From Natronobacillus azotifigens (GTDB taxonomy: Bacteria; Bacillota; Bacilli; Bacillales; Amphibacillaceae), in assembly GCF_026805325.1 (NCBI RefSeq), contig NZ_JAPRAT010000011.1, positions 39,743 to 103,742 on the forward strand: DNA of 64,000 nt, written 5' to 3'. This document shows, piece by piece, positions 7,164 to 16,026 of the stretch. Each line of letters starts with the position of its first letter. The stretch's first letter is position 1. The notes below the pieces were generated by a model. That model did not search any database. It saw nothing but the letters and a program-made list of their open reading frames with translations, and was not told the origin of the DNA. The position numbers and the translations under genes were made by a program.

Positions 7164-7697
7164 TTGCCTAGGAAAAAACGGATATGGTTTACTGGAGCTA
7201 AGTATCACATTACGAGTCGTGGTATCCGGAGAACGTCGTTGTTTTTTGATGATGACGATCGTTTAGAGTACCTTCGTCTGTTAAAGCAAACCAAGCTGCT
7301 TCATCCATTTATTCTTCATACCTATTGCCTCATGACAAATCATATTCATCTACACATAGAAACCATCGATCATCCCACAGGAACGATTATGAAATATCTT
7401 CACTCCCAATATGCTACCTATTTTAATCACAAATACCATTATTCTGGTCATGTTTTTGAAAGCCGTTATGGATCAGAATTACTCGATTCGGTTGAGTACG
7501 AATTAGAGGTGAATAAATATATTCATCTCAATCCATTGCGTGCGAACATGGTGCAAGATCTTCACTCAGGGGTCAGACCCCCGCCATGGACAAATGCTAT
7601 TATTTTCTCTGTGAGAAGGACAGATTTCGGATGTCAACAAATCATTTTATCAAAAATAGGCGAGAACCCCCCATCTTCAAGGAATGCGAAGGGCTAA
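7164..7697 (+). CDS. RAYT: REP-associated tyrosine transposase, C-terminus replaced
   Basis: A Y1 (HUH) transposase of the TnpA-REP family. The N-terminus is RKKRIWFTGAKYHITSRG, the HUH motif is TNHIHLHIE (about residue 70), and the helix with the catalytic tyrosine is YLHSQYATYFN, followed by YSGHVFESRYGSELL and KYIHLNPLRANMV. Such single-strand transposases act on REP palindromes. The start is TTG at 7164, with AGGAGGTG upstream. After about residue 135 the frame runs straight into a full REP-A unit (7569-7622), so the last 40 residues (SGVRPPPW and on) are translated repeat. The catalytic core looks complete; activity is uncertain. Confidence 0.8.
   Translation: MPRKKRIWFTGAKYHITSRGIRRTSLFFDDDDRLEYLRLLKQTKLLHPFILHTYCLMTNHIHLHIETIDHPTGTIMKYLHSQYATYFNHKYHYSGHVFESRYGSELLDSVEYELEVNKYIHLNPLRANMVQDLHSGVRPPPWTNAIIFSVRRTDFGCQQIILSKIGENPPSSRNAKG
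7569..7622 (+). repeat. REP-A copy 5, inside the RAYT reading frame
   Basis: GGGGTCAGACCCC (7569-7581), then CGCCATGGACAAATG, then TTCTCTGTGAGAAGGACAG with its own TTCTC/GAGAA stem. It is the best match to copy 1 and lies in the coding frame of the RAYT. Confidence 0.85.
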
Positions 7698-7701
7698 GCC
7701 C

Positions 7702-7762
7702 AATCGATCATATGATTAGTCAAGGCGAGCAACAATGATGCAGCATGGTAAAACCCTTTTTG
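7702..7762 (+). repeat. Dispersed repeat, copy 2
   Basis: Matches 2949-3009: AATCGATCATATGATTAGTC, then GAGCAACAATGATG and AGCATGGTAAAAC. It marks the right limit of the mobile-element-rich left island. Confidence 0.55.
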
Positions 7763-7802
7763 ATAGTGATAGTTAATCACCCCGATTAAGCAATTTAATT
7801 GA

Positions 7803-8897
7803 CTAATCATCCAAAATGAAGGCTAAGTACAGTTTGACATAGTCGTTGATGTCTTTAGGATCATAGCCAGTATAGTCTTTCAGTTTATTGAGCCGATATT
7901 GGCATGTATTTTTATGAATAAATAAAGTTTCACAGCTTTTGGTAATACTTTTGTTGTTGGCACCATAGGTTAATAAAATTTCTTTCAGTTTTTCACGCTC
8001 ATTTTCTGGGATAGCGCCAAGCATTTTATCTACAAAGGCTGTTTTTGCTTCTGTCTTCAAAGTTGTGATCAGTAAGCCTAGATCCATGTCTTGATAAAAG
8101 ACGATCGATTGAGCTTCGACTAATGCCCATGTTAATGCATGTTCTGCTTGTTTAAAGTGTTGATAAATCGTGACAGCTAAGTTTTCCACTGGACTGATAC
8201 CAAAGTGATAGTTTAATTTTAATTCGTGAAATAGGAAGTGGTTTAATTTATTGAGTTCATTAGTTACAGTCGCGGCATGATTGGTTTTAAATAATAAATA
8301 GACGGTATCTTGTAATACCGCATAATGACACGACTGGTTATGGGTGAAATAATGGTCAAGCCCATGATAGACATGTTCTTGATTAGAGAAATACGATGAA
8401 GGTTTGCCAACAACACAGGTATAATTAAGTGATCGATCAAAATCAAGTAAATTGAGTTGTATTTTTGTTTGTTCATCCCATTGCTTATGCTGTCGCAGTG
8501 TTTCGATTAATAACCGATCCTGTTCACGTTTTCGGAAAGATAGTGTATTTAAATAATTTTCTTTTATTAAGATCTCTGTCATCTTTTTAATTATTTCACC
8601 ATATTTTTCGACTTCTTCTTTTTCACCGGTAATACCAATAACCCCAATCGTCTCATTTTCCATTTTAACCGGGACATTGATCCCTTTTTTTGTACCGGTA
8701 AACTGTTTGTCATAATCAATAATAAGCTTTTGATTGGTTTCAATGACGGTTTTTGCTCCGCCATGGAAATTACCGATCCTGTTAGGGTCAGTACTGGCAA
8801 TAATGACACCCTTTTGATTCATATAATTCACTTCTTGATTAATTATCTGCTTCATTTGTTCGACAATTTCTTGTGCTAATGCCACACTAACGTTCAT
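7803..8897 (-). CDS. CdaR-type sugar diacid / glycerate regulator
   Basis: A 364-residue regulator. Residues 1-135 are a Diacid_rec sensor domain: ALAQEIVEQMKQIINQEVNYMN, then GVIIASTDPNRIGNFHGGA and IGVIGITGE. A middle domain follows, and the C-terminus (about 300-360) is the PucR/CdaR helix-turn-helix: LLTYGANNKSITKSCETLFI, then CQYRLNKLKDYTG. Homologues activate glucarate, galactarate and glycerate genes. It is divergent from a GntP-type permease and glycerate kinase, so glycerate is the likely signal. Start ATG has AGGAGGAG upstream. Confidence 0.85.
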   Translation of the reverse strand: MNVSVALAQEIVEQMKQIINQEVNYMNQKGVIIASTDPNRIGNFHGGAKTVIETNQKLIIDYDKQFTGTKKGINVPVKMENETIGVIGITGEKEEVEKYGEIIKKMTEILIKENYLNTLSFRKREQDRLLIETLRQHKQWDEQTKIQLNLLDFDRSLNYTCVVGKPSSYFSNQEHVYHGLDHYFTHNQSCHYAVLQDTVYLLFKTNHAATVTNELNKLNHFLFHELKLNYHFGISPVENLAVTIYQHFKQAEHALTWALVEAQSIVFYQDMDLGLLITTLKTEAKTAFVDKMLGAIPENEREKLKEILLTYGANNKSITKSCETLFIHKNTCQYRLNKLKDYTGYDPKDINDYVKLYLAFILDD

Positions 8898-9128
8898 CTG
8901 TGTCTCCTCCTATTGCTGTTTTTGTTCCCCATCTCATTAATCTTAACTTTAGTCGATTCGCTAATGAAAAATAGTAAGCGTGTTCAATAGTGTGGATTCA
9001 GTAAATATATCCAAAGTTACAAAACCGAATTATTTAGTCTGTGTACCGAAAAAAATGTGTTTTTCTTCACAAATATCAGTATAGAAAATATATCTATTCA
9101 ATGCAAGGATATAGTAAACTTAACAACG

Positions 9129-9144
9129 TAGTAAACGTTTACAT
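9129..9144 (+). promoter_or_regulatory. cre-like box before the permease gene
   Basis: TAGTAAACGTTTACAT contains a perfect GTAAACGTTTAC palindrome and fits the CcpA consensus WTGNAANCGNWWNCAW with one mismatch. It lies 20 bp before the start codon, so bound CcpA could block transcription or initiation. Confidence 0.5.
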
Positions 9145-9163
9145 TATGAGGAGGATGACGATA

Positions 9164-10435
9164 ATGGGAGTTGAAATAGGGGCATTAGGAGCTATAATAG
9201 GTTTACTTGTTGCAATTGGCTTAATTTTTCTTAAAACCCCACCGGTCTATGGTTTAATTATTGGTGCTTTAGTAGGCGGGTTAGTCGGTGGTGCTTCGTT
9301 ACCAGAGACCGTTGAGTTAATGATTGGTGGTGCACAAGGTATGATGACGGCTATTCTAAGAATACTAGCCGCTGGGATATTGGCTGGTGTCTTAATTACC
9401 ACTGGTGCTGCCGAATCAATTGCACAAACGATTATTGAAAGAATTGGTGAAACACGTGCCTTATTTGCTTTAGCATTGGCTACATTATTATTAACTGCTG
9501 TCGGTGTATTTATTGATATTGCTGTTATTACAGTAGCACCCATTGCACTTGTTATTGCAAAGAAAGCAAATATTAGTAAAACAGCGATATTACTAGCGAT
9601 GATTGGTGGGGGCAAGGCTGGGAATGTGATGTCACCTAATCCCAATACAATTGCTATTTCAGAAGCCTTTGGTTCACCGCTTACTTCGGTTATGCTTGCA
9701 GGTGTGATTCCAGGTTTAGTCGCTCTATTTGTCACTTATTTTTTAGCGAAACGCTTAACAAATAAAGGTGTTCATATTTCAGATAGTGATTTAAAAAATA
9801 ATGATCAAGTGAATAAGCAATTACCGAGCTTTTTTAGTGCGATGACGGCCCCACTTGTTGCTGTGGTGTTATTATCATTACGTCCATTATTTGATGTCAT
9901 TATTGATCCGATGATTGCATTGCCAGTCGGTGGTTTAGTCGGTTCACTAGTAATGGGGCAAGTTAGTGGGATTTTGAAACAAGCACAATTTGGATTGCAG
10001 AAGATGTCTAACGTTGCCATTCTGCTTATTGGTACGGGAACGATTGCTGGAATTATTCAAAATTCAACATTAGGTACACTATTAATTGATGGGGTTTCTA
10101 CATTAGGTTTACCGATTTTCTTACTTGCACCTTTATCAGGTATACTAATGTCAGCTGCGACGGCTTCAACAACATCTGGAGCAATTGTTGCTAGTTCCGT
10201 CTTTAGTCAACCGCTACTGGATTCAGGTTTTAGTGCACTTGGCGGTGCAGCAATGGTGCATACAGGGGCAACGGTTCTCGATCACTTACCACACGGTAGT
10301 TTCTTTCATGCAACAGGTGGTAGTGTATTGATGGGCTTCAAAGAACGTTTAAAGCTTGTACCGTATGAATCATTAATTGGTTTGGTGCTCATGTTAATAT
10401 CGATTCTACTTTATGGCGTAATGGGCATAGGTTAA
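9164..10435 (+). CDS. GntP-family permease (glycerate/gluconate type)
   Basis: A 423-residue membrane protein with about 12 hydrophobic segments. It matches the GntP family: GLLVAIGLIFLKTPPVYGLI, the AGILAGVLITTGAAESIAQT block, GGGKAGNVMSPNPNTIAISE and TGATVLDHLPHGSFFHATGG. It imports sugar acids by proton symport; next to glycerate kinase the substrate is probably glycerate. ATG 9164 is chosen because GAGGAGG lies nine bases before it; the longer upstream frame would place the cre-like box and ribosome site inside the gene. It is followed after 25 bp by the kinase gene, so the two form an operon. Confidence 0.85.
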   Translation: MGVEIGALGAIIGLLVAIGLIFLKTPPVYGLIIGALVGGLVGGASLPETVELMIGGAQGMMTAILRILAAGILAGVLITTGAAESIAQTIIERIGETRALFALALATLLLTAVGVFIDIAVITVAPIALVIAKKANISKTAILLAMIGGGKAGNVMSPNPNTIAISEAFGSPLTSVMLAGVIPGLVALFVTYFLAKRLTNKGVHISDSDLKNNDQVNKQLPSFFSAMTAPLVAVVLLSLRPLFDVIIDPMIALPVGGLVGSLVMGQVSGILKQAQFGLQKMSNVAILLIGTGTIAGIIQNSTLGTLLIDGVSTLGLPIFLLAPLSGILMSAATASTTSGAIVASSVFSQPLLDSGFSALGGAAMVHTGATVLDHLPHGSFFHATGGSVLMGFKERLKLVPYESLIGLVLMLISILLYGVMGIG

Positions 10436-10460
10436 TAGACTAAAAAGGGGGATGTATCGA

Positions 10461-11603
10461 ATGCATATTGTTATTGCACCAGATTCATTTAAAGAAAGTT
10501 TAACAGCTTTTCAGGCAGCTCGTGCGATTGAGAAGGGCATTTTAGCGGTTGATCAAGCAACAACCATTACCAAAGTGCCAATGGCAGATGGTGGTGAAGG
10601 AACGGTTCAGTCACTTGTTGATGCGACAGGTGGAACATTAAAACAGTTAACCGTGCAAGGGCCAAGACAAGCACCTGTTGAAGCATTTTATGGTTTGTCA
10701 GGTGATGGAAAAATCGCTGTTATTGAAATGGCGGCTGCAAGCGGTATAGATAAATTAACAGTCGCTGAAAGAAATCCGGAAGAAACAACGACATATGGTG
10801 TCGGTGAATTAATAAGAGATGCATTAGAGACTGGTGTTGAAGAAATATTACTCGGTATTGGCGGTAGTGCAACCAATGATGGCGGTGCTGGTATGGTTGT
10901 TGCTTTAGGTGGACAATTGTTAAATAAGGCGGGTGAGTGCATTGCTCCAACGGGTGGAGGCTTAAGTGAGCTGGCTACAATTGATCTTAGCCAACTGCAT
11001 CCACGCATCAAAGATGTCACATTTAATGTTGCATGTGATGTTGATAACCCACTGACAGGCCCACAAGGTGCTTCAGCGATATATGGTCCGCAAAAAGGAG
11101 CGACAGCACAACAAATTGAGCGACTTGATCAAAACTTAGTACACTATGCCAGACTGGTTAAAGAGGTAACAGGCAAAGACGTTGATAAAGTACCTGGAGC
11201 GGGTGCTGCGGGTGGCTTGGGTGCTGGATTACTGGCTTTTTTAGGTGCCGAGTTAAAACGAGGTGGCGATTTGATGGTTGAGTTATTAGATCTTGAAACA
11301 AAGATTAAACAAGCTGACCTCGTCATTACGGGTGAAGGTGGCATCAATCATCAGACCATTTATGGGAAGACACCAATTGCGGTAAGTAAAGTCGCGCAAA
11401 AATATCATAAGCCTGTTATTGTGCTTTCTGGATGTATCAATAGTGGTTTTGAATCTGTTTATGATCATGGTGTCAACGCTGTTTTCAGTGTTATACCTGA
11501 ATTAACGACATTAGAAGAAGCCTTACAACGAGGAAGTGAGAATCTTACGCGAACGGCTCGTAATGTGATGGCGGTTATTCAATGCCTCCAATTAAAAAAA
11601 TGA
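10461..11603 (+). CDS. glxK: Glycerate kinase
   Basis: A 380-residue glycerate kinase of the GlxK/GarK family, phosphorylating D-glycerate to a phosphoglycerate for entry to glycolysis. Diagnostic blocks are IVIAPDSFKESLTAFQAARA at the N-terminus, KVPMADGGEGTVQSLVDATG, LLGIGGSATNDGGAGMV, and VITGEGGINHQTIYGKTPIAV. Start ATG 10461 sits nine bases after AGGGGG; an ATG at 10452 is too close to that site. Length and motifs are normal. It forms an operon with the permease, likely under the divergent CdaR-type regulator. The 2- versus 3-phosphate product cannot be told from sequence. Confidence 0.9.
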   Translation: MHIVIAPDSFKESLTAFQAARAIEKGILAVDQATTITKVPMADGGEGTVQSLVDATGGTLKQLTVQGPRQAPVEAFYGLSGDGKIAVIEMAAASGIDKLTVAERNPEETTTYGVGELIRDALETGVEEILLGIGGSATNDGGAGMVVALGGQLLNKAGECIAPTGGGLSELATIDLSQLHPRIKDVTFNVACDVDNPLTGPQGASAIYGPQKGATAQQIERLDQNLVHYARLVKEVTGKDVDKVPGAGAAGGLGAGLLAFLGAELKRGGDLMVELLDLETKIKQADLVITGEGGINHQTIYGKTPIAVSKVAQKYHKPVIVLSGCINSGFESVYDHGVNAVFSVIPELTTLEEALQRGSENLTRTARNVMAVIQCLQLKK

Positions 11604-11617
11604 TAAAGGTTCTATAT

Positions 11618-11656
11618 AAAGCATGAAATCTAACGTGATTTTGTGCTTTTTTAGTG
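11618..11656 (+). terminator. Terminator of the glycerate operon
   Basis: AAAGCA-TG-AAATC pairs with GATTT-TG-TGCTTT around a TAACGT loop, then a T-run. The rest of the gap to 11937 is AT-rich, with no gene seen. Confidence 0.75.
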
Positions 11657-11937
11657 TGAGACAATATTTTATTTTCTATTTGTAAACGAACGCGTTTTAA
11701 CAAGCTGTAGCATCGAGAACTCAGATGGCGTCTACTCCACTTGATAAAATGTTCCCGTTTATGCTACGTGTTGAGATAGACCTTTATAACCCTTAAAATA
11801 TTTACAATTAAATATATTTGAATTTAATTGAAAAGATTAATAGTTACATATAATTACGTTGTACTCCAGCTGTTTTTGTGAGAAAATAAGTTTATTATTT
11901 TGTTATTTTTGTAATTTATTATGTGGGGTGTGTTGGT

Positions 11938-14900
11938 TTGATTATTAAAAAGAAAATTAAAACATTATTTAGCAAAAGTTTAACAATTGGACTTATATTA
12001 TTATTGCTTTGTCAACTTTTTCTGGTTCCGGTTACAAAAGCTTCAGAAGTTGGTGATGGAACGCCACCTACGGTAAACGATATTACCGTGAGTAAGGACC
12101 AATTAACGGTCGGTGATCAATTAGAGATCGAAGCAAAGGTGGAAGATGATCACTCCGGTGTAAAAGAGGTGACGGTATTTTACGACCCTCCAAGTAAAAA
12201 TCGAATAGTCTTCATCAGGTTAACTTACAACAATGAAACGGATCGTTGGGAAGGACAACATGAAGTAAGTGAGTTCGATGAAGCGGGGACATGGACATTT
12301 CGAGCGATTCGCGTGATCGATCAAGCGGGTAACGATATTCAATATAGACCATCAGATTTAAATTTAGCAGAGAGCTTAGATTTTAACGTTGATAACCCGG
12401 ATGGTGACGATACACCTCCCACTGTAGAAAATATTGTAGTGAATAAGGACCAATTAACGGTCGGTGATCAATTAGAGATCGAAGCAAATGTGGAAGATGA
12501 TCACTCCGGTGTAAAAGAGGTGACGGTGTTTTATGATCCGCCAAGTAAAAATCGAATAGTCTCAATTAGGCTAACTTACAACAATGAAACGGATCGTTGG
12601 AAAGGACAACATGAAGTAAGTGAGTTCGATGAAGCGGGAACGTGGACATTTCGAGCGATTCGGGTCATAGATCATGCGGGTAACGATATTCAATATAGGC
12701 CATCAGATTTAACTTTAGTAGAAAACTTAGATTTTAACGTTGATAACCCGGATGGTGACGGTACGCCTCCCACAGTAGAAAATATTGTAGTGAATAAGGA
12801 CCAATTAACGGTCGGTGATCAATTAGAGATCGAAGCAAAGGTGGAAGATGATCATTCCGGTGTAAAAGAGGTGACGGTGTTTTATGATCCCCCAAGTAAA
12901 AATCGAATAGTCTTAATCAGGTTAACTTACAACAATGAAACGGATCGTTGGGAAGGAGACCATAGAGTAAGTGAGTTCGATGAAGCGGGAACGTGGACAT
13001 TTCGAGCGATTCGGGTCATAGATCATGCGGGTAACGATATTCAATATAGGCCATCAGATTTAAATTTAGCAGAGAGCTTAGATTTTACAGTGATTCCACC
13101 TGTCGATTTAGGTTTAGACCCATTGTCTCAAACATATATAAATACAAATCAAACATGGACTGAAGAAATGGTAGAAGGAGACTTGTATGTCGGACCAAAT
13201 TCAACGTTAACAATCAACGGTGATGTCGATATTGATGGTGATGTTTACGTTTTTGGTGCGATACGCAACTATGGTAATCTTAAGATTAATGGTACTCTAT
13301 ATGCGAGAAGAGTGAATTATGGTATAGGGGGAACTAGCAATGGTACGGTTTTAATGTTAGGTGGTACTAATCAAATTGCAAACATAATGGTTTCCAATAC
13401 ACCATGGGAAATACCGATTGAATTTTATAATGATGATTTTATTGTAGTAGAGAATAAGTTGCAAGTGAGTGGTGCTACATTACCTTTTATAGATCTCTAC
13501 ATAAATGGGGATAAGGTGTCTTTTGGAAAAGATGGGACGTTTAAAGTAGAACTGAGTGATATCACTGATGGTGTTATTAGTTATGAAACAAAAGATATAT
13601 TTGGTCATAAACAATCCTATGATTTAGAAGTTGATTTATATAATGGACCAGAATGGGAAAACGGTCAGAAGCTTCTCGCAGATTCTGTTGGTGAAGACTA
13701 TGTTGATTTAGCGTGGCAAGAAGCAGATGACGCTTTTGGAATAGAAGCTTACTATTTGTATCAAGATGATCATTTGATATACACCGGAGATGAGAATAAC
13801 TTCACTTATAGGGTAAATGATTTGACGCCAGCGACTGCCTATCAATTTAGTTTACAAGCCAAAAGTAAAAAAGGTCATCTTTCTAAACCATTAAAGATAG
13901 ATGTTATAACAGAATTAACCCAAGAAATGATTATAGCAGGGTTAATTAAAGAGACAGAGATGTTAATAGAAGAACTGCCGAGTGAAGAAGTTTTTGGGCT
14001 AATGGATGAAGAGCAATTAGAAATCGCTAGGAATAAAGTTGATCAGCTTGTTGAAATGGGCTTAGAAAAAGGATCAATAACCAACCTAGATAAATTAGAG
14101 GGGCTTGAAGCGAGGCTAATAGAGTTAAAGCATTTAATTGAAGATGCTGAAAATAATATTGGGCAACTTCCATCATTAGATGACTTAAATTTAGCTGATG
14201 AAGAATTAGTTATAAAAGCTCGAAAACATGTTAAGACGGCACAAGATCTAGGGGCATTACCAAGTGACATCAAGAACATAGGAGACTTGATTGCTTTAGA
14301 AGTGAAAATAGCAAGCTTAAAAGAAGATAAGGAAATGGCTGAACATTCAATAGAAATCGCGATTTTGGCAATAAAAAACTTACCATCTGTAGAAGATATT
14401 AACTTGGATCATCGCGCGTATGTTGAAGAAGCAAGAGCGCTAGTAGAGGTAGCCTTGTCTTTAAACGTTGCTCAAGAAGATATCACCAATTTAACAGACT
14501 TAGAAGCGCTTGAAAGCAAGTTAACTGAGCTACTCCTCCATCAACAGTTGTTAGAAGATACGGTTGATGATGTTAATTGCGCTATTGAAACTCTACCTCC
14601 ATTAGAAAAGATTCGTCCATCTGATGAAGATGCTTTTAATAAAGTCATGACTAAAATTGAACAAGCATTTGAACTTGGGATAACGGAAGAAGACATCGTT
14701 CAATTAAATATCATTAAGGCTATTGAGGAGAGATTACAAGTTTTTAAGGACATCAGTTTAACTGACTCTGAACAAGCTATAAAGCTTTCTCCTGATGTAG
14801 AAGGAGATACTGCCTATATAGATGATATTGCCTTTGAGTTACTGAAAACAAATCAGCAATTCATAATTGATTTGTCTGATCAACAAGTAACTAAAGTACA

Positions 14901-15576
14901 TTTAACGAGTGAGCAGATCCTCATGTTAATTGAACGTCGGAGTAATATTCAAATTGAGAATGAAGCTGTCACTATGTATCTGCCCTCTGGAAATTTGGCT
15001 GGTAAAGAAATAGTATTTGAATTAACGGAAACAAAGACACCAATTAAAGCTGATCAGGCACTTAGTTCGGTCTATCAATTCAGAATTATTGAAGGTGATC
15101 AATTATTAAGTGAATTTAAAGAACCGGTCACGTTAACATTTACAGTTGATTCATTTAATGGATCTGCAGATGGATTAAATGTTTATTATTATAATGAAGC
15201 AGACAATGCATGGATGCAAATAGGTGGTCATTATACCAATGGTAAAGTTTCAGCATCAGTTGATCATTTTAGTATATTTGCTGTCTTTGATGATTCAGTT
15301 ATGGCAGCAGATCCTGACCCTGTCGAACAGAAAAAAGATCAGAATCATGTACAAGAAGACACAGATAGAAGCGACAATTCTATAGAGGAGAGCGAATCTA
15401 ACGATAGTCCATCATATAGCGAGTTGGAAGAGCAAACATCGATTGCTGAGACGAACAAAGATCATGAATTACCTGTTACAGCGAGCTTTTTGTTTAATTG
15501 GATTTTCTCTGGTGCATTATTAACGGTATTCGGTATACTTCATCTGGTTATTAAGAAAAAATCAACTACCATTTAA
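11938..15576 (+). CDS. LPXTA cell-wall surface protein with three 117-residue repeats
   Basis: About 1212 residues from TTG 11938, with GGGGTG upstream. The signal peptide covers 1-35. Three near-identical 117-residue modules follow, each starting TPPTV and containing KDQLTVGDQLEIEA and EAGTWTFRAIRVID; they look like Ig-like beta-sandwiches. Next are a DVDIDGDVYVFG beta-helix-like stretch, an Ig-like module, a fibronectin type III-like domain (about 580-660), and four helical repeats of about 70 residues (IEELPS, IGQLPS, IKNLPS, IETLPP). Then comes a 130-residue domain shared with the nucleotidase at 50.9 kb. The C-terminus is LPVTAS, a hydrophobic stretch and KKKS: a sortase signal of LPXTA type. 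The ligand is unknown; an adhesin or wall-structure role is inferred. Confidence 0.75.
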   Translation: MIIKKKIKTLFSKSLTIGLILLLLCQLFLVPVTKASEVGDGTPPTVNDITVSKDQLTVGDQLEIEAKVEDDHSGVKEVTVFYDPPSKNRIVFIRLTYNNETDRWEGQHEVSEFDEAGTWTFRAIRVIDQAGNDIQYRPSDLNLAESLDFNVDNPDGDDTPPTVENIVVNKDQLTVGDQLEIEANVEDDHSGVKEVTVFYDPPSKNRIVSIRLTYNNETDRWKGQHEVSEFDEAGTWTFRAIRVIDHAGNDIQYRPSDLTLVENLDFNVDNPDGDGTPPTVENIVVNKDQLTVGDQLEIEAKVEDDHSGVKEVTVFYDPPSKNRIVLIRLTYNNETDRWEGDHRVSEFDEAGTWTFRAIRVIDHAGNDIQYRPSDLNLAESLDFTVIPPVDLGLDPLSQTYINTNQTWTEEMVEGDLYVGPNSTLTINGDVDIDGDVYVFGAIRNYGNLKINGTLYARRVNYGIGGTSNGTVLMLGGTNQIANIMVSNTPWEIPIEFYNDDFIVVENKLQVSGATLPFIDLYINGDKVSFGKDGTFKVELSDITDGVISYETKDIFGHKQSYDLEVDLYNGPEWENGQKLLADSVGEDYVDLAWQEADDAFGIEAYYLYQDDHLIYTGDENNFTYRVNDLTPATAYQFSLQAKSKKGHLSKPLKIDVITELTQEMIIAGLIKETEMLIEELPSEEVFGLMDEEQLEIARNKVDQLVEMGLEKGSITNLDKLEGLEARLIELKHLIEDAENNIGQLPSLDDLNLADEELVIKARKHVKTAQDLGALPSDIKNIGDLIALEVKIASLKEDKEMAEHSIEIAILAIKNLPSVEDINLDHRAYVEEARALVEVALSLNVAQEDITNLTDLEALESKLTELLLHQQLLEDTVDDVNCAIETLPPLEKIRPSDEDAFNKVMTKIEQAFELGITEEDIVQLNIIKAIEERLQVFKDISLTDSEQAIKLSPDVEGDTAYIDDIAFELLKTNQQFIIDLSDQQVTKVHLTSEQILMLIERRSNIQIENEAVTMYLPSGNLAGKEIVFELTETKTPIKADQALSSVYQFRIIEGDQLLSEFKEPVTLTFTVDSFNGSADGLNVYYYNEADNAWMQIGGHYTNGKVSASVDHFSIFAVFDDSVMAADPDPVEQKKDQNHVQEDTDRSDNSIEESESNDSPSYSELEEQTSIAETNKDHELPVTASFLFNWIFSGALLTVFGILHLVIKKKSTTI
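12061..13095 (+). repeat. 351-bp tandem repeat, three copies
   Basis: Copies start at 12061, 12412 and 12763, each 351 bp (the third slightly shorter at its end). DNA identity is very high, with most differences in a few codons, so the array was recently duplicated or homogenised. Copy number could change by recombination without shifting frame. Confidence 0.9.
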
Positions 15577-15676
15577 TAATTTCCGAAGTCTATTAGGAAG
15601 TCTCTCACTTCAGCACAACGAAGAGATGAGTAGTTATGATAGAGATTTAGAACGTTCTATAAGATACATTCAAATA

Positions 15677-15716
15677 AAGCATGCCATTTCTAATAAAGAT
15701 GGCATGCTTATATTTT
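15677..15716 (+). terminator. Terminator after the surface protein
   Basis: AAGCATGCCAT (15677-15687) pairs perfectly with ATGGCATGCTT (15699-15709), followed by ATATTTT. The remaining gap to 16026 holds only REP-A copy 6. Confidence 0.8.
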
Positions 15717-15941
15717 GATCTAGTAATTGTGAACAACATATTAGAAGTATGTAGCAAAACGAGTTCATACTTTTGGTCACTATTTATTTTCTGCTTAACT
15801 AAAAATATTTTCTTAGTACAATCGTTTTATAGCTAACGATTGTTTAAATTGATGGCAATGATATTATGAATCCTATCTATTATAAAAAGAAAAGAGTGGA
15901 AAAATGAAAAAGGTAATTTTTCTTTGATGATGATGAACATC

Positions 15942-15968
15942 GGTGTCAGACCCTTGATATGGACAAAT
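15942..15968 (+). repeat. REP-A copy 6
   Basis: GGTGTCAGACCC, then TTGATATGGACAAAT, just upstream of the RES-domain gene. Confidence 0.7.
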
Positions 15969-16026
15969 GAGAAAAGCATACAGTATCTAATTTTACTATT
16001 TGAATTGCAAAGGATGAGAGATTTTT

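Noticed and set aside
9247..9735. Long antisense open frame within the GntP permease gene
   Set aside because: It is a shadow of a high-identity permease gene, has Pro/Ala/Ile-rich low-complexity composition and no ribosome site.
10688..11020. Antisense open frame in the glycerate kinase gene
   Set aside because: The sense gene matches a known family throughout; the antisense frame has no family likeness or start signals.
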